From positions 1-64,000 of the forward strand of contig CAWADH010000007.1 of assembly GCA_963780795.1 (NCBI GenBank): 64,000 nt of DNA, in the 5' to 3' direction. The notes below the pieces were generated by a model. The model had not been told where the DNA came from. It saw only the letters and a list, made by a program, of their open reading frames with translations, and made no database searches. Shown piece by piece: positions 1 to 9,196 of the stretch; the first letter of the stretch is position 1; every line of letters starts with the position of its first letter. Both the position numbers and the translations under genes were made by a program. The stretch is from DATJGR01 sp963780795 (GTDB lineage: Bacteria > Pseudomonadota > Gammaproteobacteria > Pseudomonadales > Azotimanducaceae).

Positions 1-9
1 CGCGCTTTG

Positions 10-217
10 CGCGCGTTCACCTCACCAACAAGTCAACGGACGGTGCCAGGCACCAGGTTTTGCACTTTGAATAAGTGACCGCCGGTGCCAGGCACCGGCG
101 GTCACTTATTCATCCTCGAACGAAGCCGCGACGTCGGATGTGGGAAGGGCGACGGGTGATCGGTGCGGAGGCGCATCACACGCCGCGCCGGAGCACCGAT
201 CACCCGTCGCCCTTCCC
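10..217. repeat. Composite dispersed palindromic repeat, copy 1
   Basis: This 208-bp block recurs in the same orientation at 46081-46287 with scattered substitutions. It holds a short GGTGCCAGGCACC palindrome near 41-53. Next comes a 43-nt perfect inverted repeat at 69-111 (two 21-nt arms around a single base) that begins GAATAAGTGACC. The third part is a 25-nt perfect inverted repeat with arms at 142-166 and 193-217 around a 26-nt loop. Both copies lie just beyond the 3' end of a minus-strand gene. The structure resembles REP/BIME-type elements. No transposase is present in the window. Confidence 0.8.
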
Positions 218-246
218 GATCAATACTGTTTGCGCGTACCCACGAC

Positions 247-1833
247 CTACCGAACCGAAAACACCCCATAGCCCCGCGCGCCAATCCGCAGTTGCCAGCC
301 ATTCGCCCCGTGCGTCGCCTGGCAGCGATGGGCGAGCACCGGCGCGGCGTCGCCGAGCGGCGGAAGCGGCACGGTGTGACTGTCGAGGCCGGGATTGATC
401 GCGACGACCAGCGAACCGCCGCGCCGGTACACCAGCGGGTAGCCGGGCGACGTGGCATTCAGCATGACGAGCGGCGCGTCGGGCGCGAGGTCGGACTCGG
501 TCACGCGCAGGTAGATGAGGCGTTCGACGTGGTGCCACAGCGAATCGCGATCGGCGCGCTGCGCCTCGACTGTCGGACGATCCGCCAGCGGGTCGATCGG
601 CAGATACGGCGTGGCGCTCGGGTTCGTCGAGAATCCGGCAAGCGGCGTGCCGTCCCACTGCATCGGGGTGCGCGAACCAGTGCGCTCGAAGCCCCCTTCC
701 TTGCTCGTTAGCTTCGGCACGTACCGCATGCCGATCTCGTCGCCGTAGTAGATGAACGGCAGCTGCGGCCACGTCAGCAGAAACGTGAACAGCACTTTCA
801 GGTCGTCCGGTTCGCGGCCGTGCCGCGGGCGCACGAAGTCGTGATTCGACGACGGCAGGCTGATCAGGCCGCGTCCGGCGACGCGACGCTGCTGGAAATC
901 GAACGCCGTCCAGAAACGCTGGAAGTCGCCGCGACCGAGGCTGTCGAAGTACGGCACCGCGCGACGCTTGGGAAACGTCTCCGGTCCGAGCAGCAGCGCG
1001 TCGTAACCTGAAACGCCGACGTGTTGCATGAAGTCGGCATGGAAGCCCGCGTCGATCGCGAGTTCCGCATTGCCCCATTCGGAGATCAGCACGCGATCCT
1101 GGTAATGGTCGTCGAGCCAGGTGCGGATCTCACGCCACAAACGGCGGATGCCGACGCGCTCCGGATCGTGTTTCACGAGGCTGCCGGCGAGATCGACGCG
1201 AAAGCCGTCCACACCGAGATCGAGCCAGAACTTCATCACGTCCTCGAGCGCCGCCCGTGTCGCGCGCGGCGCCGCCGCATCGACATCGTGCTGATAGCCG
1301 CGCTCAGGCTTACCGAAGCCGTAATTCAACGCCGGCTGATGCGCGAAGAAATTGACCGCGTACGCGCCGGCGCGGTCGGAGTTGCCGCTGATGAAGTCGA
1401 GTTCGCCATCGTGTTTCACCCACGGGTTGTTCGTCCAAACGTAGCGGTGCGTGAACTCGTTCTGCTCCGCACGTTGCGACTGCACGAACCACGGATGCTG
1501 ATCCGAGGTATGTCCGGCCACGAGATCGAGGCAGAGGCGGATGCCGCGGTCGTGCGCCGCATCGAGCAGCCCCTTGAACTGATCGTTGGTGCCGTAGCGC
1601 GGCGCGATGCGGCAGTAGTCAGCAACGTCGTAACCGGCGTCTTTGAACGGCGACACGAAGCACGGATTGATCCACAGCGCGTTGACGCCGAGTTCAGCGA
1701 GGTAGTCGAGCTTCGCTTCGATGCCGGCGAGATCGCCGATGCCGTCGCCGTTCGCGTCGTAGAAGCTCTGCGGATAAATCTGATAGAACACCGCACGCGC
1801 GAGCCACGCCGGCTGCGGGTTGCGCGATGTCAT
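247..1833 (-). CDS. GH13 alpha-amylase-family glycosidase
   Basis: A 528-residue enzyme of the alpha-amylase superfamily that acts on alpha-glucosidic bonds. The exact substrate is not clear; trehalose synthase, oligo-1,6-glucosidase and glucosyltransferase types are all possible. The N-terminus has the family opening FYQIYPQSFYDANGDGIGD. The catalytic triad is visible: nucleophile D214 in GFRVD, acid/base E252 in ISEWGN, and D332 in SSNHDF. The region-I histidine lies in DLVAGHTSDQ. A C-terminal beta domain follows. No signal peptide is seen, so it is probably cytoplasmic. The ATG overlaps the ppnN stop as ATGA, so the two genes are translationally coupled. The frame stays open far upstream, but that stretch is ppnN in another frame. 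Confidence 0.9.
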   Translation of the reverse strand: MTSRNPQPAWLARAVFYQIYPQSFYDANGDGIGDLAGIEAKLDYLAELGVNALWINPCFVSPFKDAGYDVADYCRIAPRYGTNDQFKGLLDAAHDRGIRLCLDLVAGHTSDQHPWFVQSQRAEQNEFTHRYVWTNNPWVKHDGELDFISGNSDRAGAYAVNFFAHQPALNYGFGKPERGYQHDVDAAAPRATRAALEDVMKFWLDLGVDGFRVDLAGSLVKHDPERVGIRRLWREIRTWLDDHYQDRVLISEWGNAELAIDAGFHADFMQHVGVSGYDALLLGPETFPKRRAVPYFDSLGRGDFQRFWTAFDFQQRRVAGRGLISLPSSNHDFVRPRHGREPDDLKVLFTFLLTWPQLPFIYYGDEIGMRYVPKLTSKEGGFERTGSRTPMQWDGTPLAGFSTNPSATPYLPIDPLADRPTVEAQRADRDSLWHHVERLIYLRVTESDLAPDAPLVMLNATSPGYPLVYRRGGSLVVAINPGLDSHTVPLPPLGDAAPVLAHRCQATHGANGWQLRIGARGYGVFSVR

Positions 1834-3227
1834 GGATCTGCGGCCAGGCGGAAACAGCTCTGGTACCGCGCGCCGGGCAGCTTCATCCGCCCTTGCGCCA
1901 CGAATTCGCCGAGCACTTTCTCCAACACGTCGATGATGGCGCGATCGCCGTGCAGCACGAACGGCCCGTGCTCGCGGATCATCCGGATGCCGTGGTCTTT
2001 CACGTTGCCGGTGACGATCGCGGAGAACGCGCGGCGCAGATTCACCGCGAGTTCGTGTCGCGACATGTCGTGCCGCAACCGCAGCTCTGCGACGCTCTTG
2101 TGGGTGACGTGAAACGGCATCTGCGATGCGATCGGTACCTTCAGCAGCCAGTTGAAGTAATACGCATCGCCGGACGTGCGCCGTTGTCCCTGCACCTTCC
2201 GGATCTTGCGCCCGATCCACTGCGCGGCGCCGGGCGCGTCGTCGATGATGATGCGGTAGAGCCGGCGCACGTCTTCGCCGAGCGCAACGGTGATGAGGTG
2301 GTCGAGGCTCTCGAAGTAGTCTGCGCTCGACGCCGGTCCGGTGAATATCACCGGATACTTCTGCTCCGCGTTCGCCGGATCGGTGAGCACGCCGAGCAGA
2401 TACAGCACTTCTTCCGCGGTGCCGACGCCGCCGGGAAACACCACGATGCCGTGTCCCATCCGCACGAACGCTTCCAGCCGCTTCTCGATGTCGGGCAGGA
2501 CGACGAGGTGGTTCACCATCGGATTCGGCGGTTCGGCCGCGATGATGCCGGGCTCGGTCAGTCCGATGTAACGCGCATCGGCCTGACGCTGCTTCACGTG
2601 GCCGATCGCCGCGCCTTTCATCGGACCTTTCATCGCGCCAGGGCCGCAACCAGTGCAGATGTCGAGCCCGCGCAACCCGAGGTGGTAACCCACCTCTTTC
2701 GTGTACTCGTATTCGATACGCGATATCGAGTGCCCGCCCCAACAGACGACCGTATTCGGCCGCACGTCCGGCACCAGCACGCGTGCCTGCTTCAGGATGT
2801 GGAACACCGCGTCGGTGATGCCTTCGCTGGAGTTCAGATCGAAGCGCTTGCTGTTCTCGATCTCGGTGCCGATGTAGACGAGATCGCGCAGCACCGCGAA
2901 CAGGTGCTGGCGGATGCCTTCCACCATGCGACCGTCGACGAACGCGCTGGCCGGTGCGTGCTTGATGTTCAGCTTCAGTCCACGCGTGCGCTGCACGATC
3001 TCGATGCTGAAGTCGTGATAGGCATCGAACAGCGCGGCCGCATCGTCGGTGTCGTCGCCGGTGTTCAACACAGCGAGCGCACAGCGGCGGAACAGTTCGA
3101 GAATGCGCGAGTCGGCGGTGCTGCGCAGTTGTTGCACTTCGCGCTGCGACAACAATTCCAGTGTGCCGCGCGGCGTGACCTCGGTATCGATCGTCGGACG
3201 TCGCGGCAACACTTCCGGTTTGTTCAT
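1830..3227 (-). CDS. ppnN: Nucleotide 5'-monophosphate nucleosidase PpnN (LOG family)
   Basis: A 465-residue PpnN/YgdH-type protein. In E. coli PpnN cleaves the N-glycosidic bond of purine and pyrimidine nucleotides and is stimulated by (p)ppGpp. The central Rossmann-like LOG domain shows the diagnostic GGHSISR and PGGVGTAEE motifs. The family N-terminal extension (DUF4478-like) and the C-terminal DUF3412-like region are both present, and the length matches the E. coli protein. The start is the ATG opening MNKPEVLPRR; further upstream the frame is out-of-frame sequence of the neighbouring gene. It is the first gene of a pair with the GH13 glycosidase. A role in nucleotide salvage during starvation follows from the family, not from this sequence. 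Confidence 0.92.
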   Translation of the reverse strand: MNKPEVLPRRPTIDTEVTPRGTLELLSQREVQQLRSTADSRILELFRRCALAVLNTGDDTDDAAALFDAYHDFSIEIVQRTRGLKLNIKHAPASAFVDGRMVEGIRQHLFAVLRDLVYIGTEIENSKRFDLNSSEGITDAVFHILKQARVLVPDVRPNTVVCWGGHSISRIEYEYTKEVGYHLGLRGLDICTGCGPGAMKGPMKGAAIGHVKQRQADARYIGLTEPGIIAAEPPNPMVNHLVVLPDIEKRLEAFVRMGHGIVVFPGGVGTAEEVLYLLGVLTDPANAEQKYPVIFTGPASSADYFESLDHLITVALGEDVRRLYRIIIDDAPGAAQWIGRKIRKVQGQRRTSGDAYYFNWLLKVPIASQMPFHVTHKSVAELRLRHDMSRHELAVNLRRAFSAIVTGNVKDHGIRMIREHGPFVLHGDRAIIDVLEKVLGEFVAQGRMKLPGARYQSCFRLAADP

Positions 3228-3240
3228 GACCCGCCCCTGT

Positions 3241-4752
3241 CTATAGCGTCTTCCCGTGCGGCTGCGGACGGTCCAGCAGGAACGCCGCCAGCGCGCTGCG
3301 CGCGTCCGCGTCTTCGACCGGCGGCATCGGCTGGCGCGGTTGCGCCAGATATTCCGCGAGCGTGGACGAATCGTAACGCGTCGACAATCCGGCCAGCACG
3401 ACGCGACCGTCTTTGCCGTCGCCGCCAAGTGCATGGCATTGCTGACATCCGCGCTGGCCGAATGCCGTGGCGCCGCGCGCGATCAGGCGCGGATCCGCGG
3501 TCGCCACGGCGGGGTTGCCCGATGGCGTCGCCCGGTTGCCGATTTCGAGCGTCTGCGTGCCGCCCGGCACGATGCGGTATACCGCGTTCGCGTAGTCGTC
3601 CGATACATAAATGGCACCGTCGGCGGCCTCGGTGAGTTCCGCCGGACGGCCGATGACGTTTTCGTCGATGAGAAATCCGGTCAGAAAATCGCGTGAGCTG
3701 ATGGTGCCGTCGGCGGCCCAGTGCAACGCGACCACCTTGTACCCATCCTTCCTGCTGCGGTTCCACGACCCGTGCAACGCGACCAGCGCGTCGCCGCGGA
3801 ACTCGTCGGGCTGCTTGTCGCTGCGCAGGAACACCATGCCCAAGGGCGCATTGTGGGCGCGGAACGAAAAGGCTGGCGGAATCGACGCGTCTATCACCGC
3901 TTCGCGGCCCGTGCCGAGGTCGGGATCGGGCACGCGATCGCCGTTGGCGAACGGCCAACCGTAGAAGCCGCCTTGCCGGATCTGATCCAGTTCGCACGGT
4001 GGAAAATCGTTGCCGAGCAGATCGCGGCCGTTGTCGGTGGCGTAGAGCGTTCCGTCGGCGCGCCAGTCGAAACCGGCGCTGTTACGCAAGCCGGTCGCGT
4101 AGATGTCGACGAACTTGCCGTCGGACGTATAGCGCAGCATCGCCGCGCGACGATCGTCCGTTTCGAGGCAGACGTTGCATGAGGAGCCGATGTTCAGATA
4201 CATCAGGCCGTCCGGGCCGAAGCGGATCGTCTTCTTCCAGTGATTGCCGCCGGTCGGCAAGCCATCGATGACGATCTCGTATTTGCCGTCGATCTTGCCG
4301 GCGGCGTCGTCGAACTTCACGCGGCCGACCTTGCCCTGCTCGGCGACGTAAAGGTAACCGTTCAGAAGATCGAGACCGTTCGGTCCGTCGAGCCCGTCGA
4401 GCAGCACACGCCGCTCGTCCGACTCGCCGTCGCCGTTTGCGTCCTGCGCCAGCCAGTAGACACGGCCTTTGCCGGGCGACGCCACGAGCACGTCGCCATG
4501 CGCGGTCATGCGCACCATCCGCGCATCGGGAATGTCGCGCGCAAACAGCCCGATTCCGTAGCCGGCGGGCACGGTCAACCGCGACTTGACGGTAGCCGCA
4601 TCTGCGGTCGGAACCGAGAACAGCGACGGCGCCAGATTCGCCAACATCCCCTTGAAGGGGACGTTTACAGGCGGGAGCCACAGCCACGCCGCAGCGGCCA
4701 GCAACACGACGATTGCGATCACACCGATTGCAATCCGTTTCAACCACTTCAT
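3241..4752 (-). CDS. Sorbosone/glucose dehydrogenase-like beta-propeller fused to cytochrome c
   Basis: A 503-residue exported protein. A hydrophobic segment at about residues 6-27 is an uncleaved anchor or signal peptide. The body is a six-bladed propeller of the glucose/sorbosone dehydrogenase type, with recurring blades such as GLDGPNGLDLLNGYLYVAEQG and ATGLRNSAGFDW. Near the C-terminus a CQQCH motif binds haem c, with PMPP as the probable Met-ligand region. The expected role is periplasmic oxidation of a sugar or alcohol, with electrons passed through the fused cytochrome. The PQQ requirement is inferred from the family. The ATG overlaps the stop of the upstream TonB receptor (ATGA), suggesting uptake and oxidation of a related ligand. 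Confidence 0.85.
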   Translation of the reverse strand: MKWLKRIAIGVIAIVVLLAAAAWLWLPPVNVPFKGMLANLAPSLFSVPTADAATVKSRLTVPAGYGIGLFARDIPDARMVRMTAHGDVLVASPGKGRVYWLAQDANGDGESDERRVLLDGLDGPNGLDLLNGYLYVAEQGKVGRVKFDDAAGKIDGKYEIVIDGLPTGGNHWKKTIRFGPDGLMYLNIGSSCNVCLETDDRRAAMLRYTSDGKFVDIYATGLRNSAGFDWRADGTLYATDNGRDLLGNDFPPCELDQIRQGGFYGWPFANGDRVPDPDLGTGREAVIDASIPPAFSFRAHNAPLGMVFLRSDKQPDEFRGDALVALHGSWNRSRKDGYKVVALHWAADGTISSRDFLTGFLIDENVIGRPAELTEAADGAIYVSDDYANAVYRIVPGGTQTLEIGNRATPSGNPAVATADPRLIARGATAFGQRGCQQCHALGGDGKDGRVVLAGLSTRYDSSTLAEYLAQPRQPMPPVEDADARSALAAFLLDRPQPHGKTL

Positions 4753-6833
4753 CTCGCCTCTCCAAGGCTCACTTCGAATCCCAGGTATGCCTGCCTTGGC
4801 GTGCCGGGGAAGTATCGATAGCTTCCGAACGCCACGTCGGCGCGATCGGCATATCGGATGTCGCCAATGTTCATCACGCGCGCGAAAAACCGCCAATGCG
4901 GCGTGGCCTGCCACGAACCGCGCCAGTTCCACAGCGTGAAGCCATCGTAGTCCGCGGTGCTCGCTGCATCGAGGTAATACTTGCCCTGATACACCATCTC
5001 CACTTCGCTCTCGATGTTCGGCGTCGGTTGATACATCCAGTGCGCGCTGCCGAGCCAGCGCGGCGCGGTATCGACGTCGTGGCCGTCTTTGATGATTTCG
5101 CCGCCGGTCACCGCGCGATCGAACGCGTAGGTGTGCCGTGCGTACGTGCCGATCACCGACAGGTGGTTGCCCTCGATCGGCGTCCAGCCCAGGTCCCATT
5201 CGATGCCGGCCGACTCGAGCTTGCCGTTGCTGACGTTGAAGCCGTTCGCATCGCGCAAGATCACGTGCGTGCTGCGTTCTGCATAGATCGCGGTGCTGTA
5301 GTCGAACGCGCGCACCGAACCGCGGCCGCCGACCTCATACGAGGTCACCTCTTCGCTCTTCAGGTCAGCCACGTTCTGGCCGCTCTGCAGCCGATACAGC
5401 TCGGTCGCCTGCGGCGGCCGGAAGCCGTTGCCGGCCAATGCATACAGTGTCAGTTCGGGCAGCGCCGACCAATCGATACCGAGCCGCAATGCCGTGTTCG
5501 TATACGAGTCGTCGCGGTCCGGCGGCCGCGTGTACAGGCACCCACCGAAGCCGCACGGCGTGCCGTTGTCGCGCGTGTTTCCGTCGAGCGCGTGATTGGT
5601 GTAGTCGTAGCCGAGATACTCGAGGCGCGCGCTGTGCACCAGAGCTACGTCGTCCGACAGCGCGTAGCGCACGTCGTAGTGCAGCGCGCCCATCAGGCTC
5701 GTCACGTCGTAGTCGTAGTGCACACCTGCGGGTCGCGTGCCGACGATGAACGCCGAACCCTGCGCCGGCTTCTGCTGGAACTCGTACAGGTTGCCGTAAG
5801 CCCATTCGAGATCGAGGCCGCCGCGCCAGTCGAGCGCGCCGCGCGTGCCGGACAGCGACGTCTGCACGCCGGCGCTGTTCTGTCCGTTCTGTTCCAGCGG
5901 TTCGCCCGGCAGGAAGTGCTGCAGGAACTGCATCTGCGAACGGCGGAAGTACGGCGTGATGCTGAGTTCGAGGCCGTCGTCGAGTTCGCGCACCCACTCG
6001 CTGACGAACCGCAGCGACCACGCGTCGCGATACGACTCCGGATTCGGATTCGATTTGCGCAACTGGTTGTCTTTGTACGCGCCGTAACCGATCACGAAGC
6101 CACCGGTCTCCTGATTCAGGTTGGTCCACTCGAACGTCGTGTGCACGTCGAAGCCCGCGACGGGGCCGAGCTGCGTCAACGTGACTTTCTGTTCGTCGTG
6201 CCCGGTCGCGTCGCGGTAACCGTTCGTGGAAACTCCCATGCCGTCGATCCGCAACAGCTGTTCGTCCGCCATCGTGCTCGCGCTCAGACGCACCGCGCCG
6301 TAGTCGTCGGGACCGCCCTCCACGTACAACCGGCCGGGCTCCGCGGTGATGGGTGTTACCACATTGATCGCGCCGTGCAGCGCGTTGCTGCCGAACAGCG
6401 CGCTGCCGGCGCCGCGCAGCACTTCGATGCGCGCCGCCTGCTCGGAATTGATCTCGAACAGATTGTTGATGTTGCAGAAGCCGGCCGGCCTGATCGGAAC
6501 GCCGTTCTCCAGATACAGGAACTCACCGCACGCGCCGGTGCCGGTGTACACCGGTGACCGGATTGCCGTCAGGTGCTCTTCTTCGGAACCCTTCGAGACC
6601 CAGACGCCCGGCACGCGCACCATGGTTTCATATATATGTGTCTGTCCGACGAGGCGCAGTGTCTCTGCGTCGATGTCGGTCGCGCTACCGACTCCGTTGA
6701 GCCGCTCCACCACAGACGCGTTGCCGGTGACGAGGACCTGTTCGATGGACGACGGTGGTTCGCCCGCCGTTTCCGCGAATGCAACGCCGTGACTCAGCAG
6801 CAGCGATGCGACTGCGACAACGCGGAACGACAT
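4749..6833 (-). CDS. TonB-dependent outer-membrane receptor
   Basis: A 694-residue receptor. It has a signal peptide ending near VAFA-ET, a plug domain from about residue 30 to 165, and a 22-strand-type barrel to the C-terminus. The plug contains VLVTGNA, the TonB-box-like region, and RIEVLRGAGSALFGSNALHGAINVVTP. The last strand ends YLGFEVSLGEAR, not the usual terminal Phe. A Cys pair in the plug (ACGEFLYLENG and AGFCNINNLF) may form a disulfide. The ATG is used; an in-frame TTG lies directly upstream. The substrate is unknown. Coupling to the dehydrogenase suggests a carbohydrate- or cofactor-related ligand. The 199-bp gap upstream separates it from a divergent acetyltransferase gene and should hold its promoter. 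Confidence 0.92.
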   Translation of the reverse strand: MSFRVVAVASLLLSHGVAFAETAGEPPSSIEQVLVTGNASVVERLNGVGSATDIDAETLRLVGQTHIYETMVRVPGVWVSKGSEEEHLTAIRSPVYTGTGACGEFLYLENGVPIRPAGFCNINNLFEINSEQAARIEVLRGAGSALFGSNALHGAINVVTPITAEPGRLYVEGGPDDYGAVRLSASTMADEQLLRIDGMGVSTNGYRDATGHDEQKVTLTQLGPVAGFDVHTTFEWTNLNQETGGFVIGYGAYKDNQLRKSNPNPESYRDAWSLRFVSEWVRELDDGLELSITPYFRRSQMQFLQHFLPGEPLEQNGQNSAGVQTSLSGTRGALDWRGGLDLEWAYGNLYEFQQKPAQGSAFIVGTRPAGVHYDYDVTSLMGALHYDVRYALSDDVALVHSARLEYLGYDYTNHALDGNTRDNGTPCGFGGCLYTRPPDRDDSYTNTALRLGIDWSALPELTLYALAGNGFRPPQATELYRLQSGQNVADLKSEEVTSYEVGGRGSVRAFDYSTAIYAERSTHVILRDANGFNVSNGKLESAGIEWDLGWTPIEGNHLSVIGTYARHTYAFDRAVTGGEIIKDGHDVDTAPRWLGSAHWMYQPTPNIESEVEMVYQGKYYLDAASTADYDGFTLWNWRGSWQATPHWRFFARVMNIGDIRYADRADVAFGSYRYFPGTPRQAYLGFEVSLGEAR

Positions 6834-7032
6834 CAATCGTGACGGTCGACGCGATGCGGGGTGCAGTCCACGGCAATCGATCCTTGGGCAATGTAGAAGT
6901 TCGGAAGGCGGCCGACCATAAACAATCGCAATAGAGGCCGCAATGGGCTGCGCGACGCGTGTCGACCTCCGACGAATCGGAGAAACTGTTCCAACGAGAT
7001 TCGTTTGCTATCGACCATAAAGGAGGAGAGCC

Positions 7033-7545
7033 GTGATCCGCATTCGCGCCGCCACGCCGGCCGACGCCGCCGCGTTACGCGAAATCTATCGACCGTATGT
7101 GGAGCGCACGGCGATTTCGTTCGAGGCAGACGTACCGTCCGAAGAGGAATTCGCGGGCCGCATCGCCAAGTACGCAAACAGCTGGGACTGGGTCGTCGCC
7201 GAAGAGGACGGCGCATGCCTCGGTTACGCGTACGGCTCTGCACATCGCGAACGCGCGGCGTATCGCTGGTCGGTGGAGACGTCCGTGTACGTGCACGAAC
7301 GCCATCAGCGTCGCGGCATCGCAACGGACGTGTATGCGGAGCTTCTGGAACGGCTGACGACTAAGGGCTACTGCAATGCCTTCGCCGGCATTGCACTGCC
7401 CAACGACGCCAGCGTGGCGCTGCACGAGAGCCTCGGCTTCGAGATGATCGGCGTGTTTCATCGCGTCGGGCGGAAATTCGATCGATGGCACGACGTCGCA
7501 TGGCTGCAGCGGCGGCTTCGCGACGAACCGCCCGCACAATCGTGA
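7033..7545 (+). CDS. GNAT N-acetyltransferase (phosphinothricin/methionine-sulfone acetyltransferase-like)
   Basis: A 170-residue GNAT enzyme that transfers acetyl from acetyl-CoA to a primary amine. The start IRAATPADAAALREIYRPYV and the segment TAISFEADVPSEEE are characteristic of the Bar/Pat/YncA (MddA) branch, which acetylates phosphinothricin, methionine sulfone or methionine sulfoximine. The acetyl-CoA loop is HQRRGIATDVY. The start is GTG, chosen because a near-consensus Shine-Dalgarno AAAGGAGGA lies at 7019-7027, six bases upstream. Its stop overlaps the GTG of the next gene (GTGA). Substrate specificity cannot be fixed from sequence alone. Confidence 0.9.
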   Translation: MIRIRAATPADAAALREIYRPYVERTAISFEADVPSEEEFAGRIAKYANSWDWVVAEEDGACLGYAYGSAHRERAAYRWSVETSVYVHERHQRRGIATDVYAELLERLTTKGYCNAFAGIALPNDASVALHESLGFEMIGVFHRVGRKFDRWHDVAWLQRRLRDEPPAQS

Positions 7546-8354
7546 ATCTGCACACCTCGGTCGACGACGTGGCTTCGCTGGAGCCGTGGGTGCGATCGAG
7601 CATATTTCTGGCGACGATCACGACATTGGCTCTGGCTGAGCGGTGGTGGCCTCGACGACCCATCCGTTCCACTCGAAGCGGTGTCACAAACGTTGCACTT
7701 CTGCTGCTGAACACGCTGCTGGTGCGCGCCATCACCACGACGTCACTCGTCGCGGCTGCAGTGACCGCACAGACGATGCAGTGGGGAGCACTGACGCACG
7801 TTGCTGTCCCCACATGGATCGAGTTCGCGATCGCGATCGTGCTGCTCGATGCCTGCATGTATCTGCAACACCGTCTGTTTCATTGGGTTCCGTGGTTCTG
7901 GCGGTTGCACGCGGTACATCATTCGGACACCGCGTTCGACTTCACGACCGGCATTCGCTTTCACCCCGGCGAGATTCTCGTGTCGTTGGCGATCAAGGCC
8001 GCTGTCGTGGTCGCACTCGGCGCGTCGCCTTGGGCCGTTCTGGTGTTCGAAGCACTCCTGAGCTCCGCGTCGCTGTTCGAGCACTCGAACGTGCGCATGG
8101 CGCCGCGGATCGACGCGCTGCTACGCCGCGTCATCGTGACGCCGGACGTACACCGCGTTCACCACTCCGCGGAGCGCGACGAACACAACACCAACTTCGG
8201 CTTCCTGCTGCTGTGGTGGGACCGTCTGTTCGACACCTACCGCGCGGTTCCACGCGGTGATCCGGGCACGATGCCGATCGGACTATCCGCATTCCGCTCC
8301 GATGGAGATCAGCAACTGCATTCGCTGATCGTTCAACCGTTCTCTGCCCGCTGA
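7542..8354 (+). CDS. Fatty-acid hydroxylase/sterol desaturase-family membrane protein
   Basis: A 270-residue integral membrane di-iron enzyme. Histidine clusters characteristic of the family are visible: HRLFH, HAVHH and HRVHH. Four or so hydrophobic segments lie around them. The family hydroxylates or desaturates lipids, sterols or carotenoids at the inner membrane; the substrate here is unknown. The start is taken as the GTG at 7542, which overlaps the stop of the acetyltransferase. A longer in-frame reading lies wholly inside the upstream gene. There is no obvious metabolic link between the two coupled genes. Confidence 0.85.
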   Translation: MNLHTSVDDVASLEPWVRSSIFLATITTLALAERWWPRRPIRSTRSGVTNVALLLLNTLLVRAITTTSLVAAAVTAQTMQWGALTHVAVPTWIEFAIAIVLLDACMYLQHRLFHWVPWFWRLHAVHHSDTAFDFTTGIRFHPGEILVSLAIKAAVVVALGASPWAVLVFEALLSSASLFEHSNVRMAPRIDALLRRVIVTPDVHRVHHSAERDEHNTNFGFLLLWWDRLFDTYRAVPRGDPGTMPIGLSAFRSDGDQQLHSLIVQPFSAR

Positions 8355-8439
8355 AACCGCTCGATGCACTTGCCTTGACCCGGGAGGCCGGCCTTTCGAT
8401 GATTCGTCTGGCTTCATCGCTGAACGAGCCTCGGGAGCC

Positions 8440-8829
8440 ATGAGAAAACCCAAGCCATGGATCGAAGGCGGCTGCTTCTGCAGAAAGGTTCGCTACGCGA
8501 TCGACGACGGAAGCTATCTGACGGTCAACTGCCATTGCACGATGTGCCGGCGCATTCACGCCGCGCCGTATGTGACGTGGCTGGTCGTTCCGGTTGATCG
8601 ATTCCGCTATCTCGACGCCGCGCCCACACAGCTCGAGTCGTCCGCGGACGGTACCCGCTTCTACTGTGCCGCGTGCGGCACACACGTCGCGTGCGTCAAC
8701 GCAACGCATCCCGAGATCGTCGATGTGTCCGCAGGAAGCCTCGATGCGCCGGAGCGATTCGAGCCTACCTACGATGCTTTCGCCGACACCCGTCTCGGGT
8801 GGGTGCATCCGGTGGTGCACGGCGACTGA
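8440..8829 (+). CDS. GFA-family (CENP-V/Mis18-like) zinc-binding protein
   Basis: A 129-residue protein of the glutathione-dependent formaldehyde-activating enzyme (GFA) fold. The zinc-binding Cys pattern is visible: GGCFC near the N-terminus, NCHCTMC in the middle and YCAACGTH towards the C-terminus. Members bind one or two zinc ions. Most lack proven formaldehyde activity, so only the fold is assigned. It stands alone 85 bp after the hydroxylase gene. Its 3' end almost abuts the convergent arsR, leaving no room for a long terminator. Confidence 0.85.
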   Translation: MRKPKPWIEGGCFCRKVRYAIDDGSYLTVNCHCTMCRRIHAAPYVTWLVVPVDRFRYLDAAPTQLESSADGTRFYCAACGTHVACVNATHPEIVDVSAGSLDAPERFEPTYDAFADTRLGWVHPVVHGD

Positions 8830-8838
8830 ACCGTCGCG

Positions 8839-9165
8839 TCAGCACGCGCGGCGGCGTTTCGACGAGAAACAGACCTCTGGATGTCCGCGACAGCAGTCCT
8901 CCGTCAGGAAGTCGATCAGCGCCTTCATGCCGGCGTAATTCGCGCTGTAGTAGATGAGCCTGCCTTCGCGCCGCGAGCCGATGATGGACGCACGCTCGAG
9001 TTCCTTCAGATGGAACGACAAGGTCGGTGCGGGGACGTCGAGCGCGGTCGCAATTTCGCCTGCGGAGGTTCCTTCCTTGCCGGCGGTCACGAGATGTCGG
9101 AAGACGGCCAGCCGCGTTTCCTGTGCCAGCGACGCCAGTACTGCGACCGCCTCTTTCGATTCCAT
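8839..9165 (-). CDS. arsR: ArsR/SmtB-family metalloregulator
   Basis: A 108-residue winged-helix repressor. The recognition helix region is PAPTLSFHLKELERASII. The As(III)-binding site is not the E. coli CVC in the DNA-binding helix but a C-terminal vicinal pair plus a third Cys (C91, C92, C99 in DCCRGHPEVC). This resembles the arrangement in Acidithiobacillus ferrooxidans-type ArsR. A last Cys ends the protein. It lies at the 3' end of a minus-strand run behind the dioxygenase and arsI. It probably represses both that run and the divergent arsC-acr3 through the palindrome at 10687-10704; the latter is inference. Confidence 0.9.
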   Translation of the reverse strand: MESKEAVAVLASLAQETRLAVFRHLVTAGKEGTSAGEIATALDVPAPTLSFHLKELERASIIGSRREGRLIYYSANYAGMKALIDFLTEDCCRGHPEVCFSSKRRRAC

Positions 9166-9196
9166 AGCGTCCCTCTCGATGCTCTCGTGGCCGAAT

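Noticed and set aside
1..230. CRISPR array or insertion sequence at the left edge
   Set aside because: The palindromes are not regularly spaced direct repeats, and no transposase frame is present.
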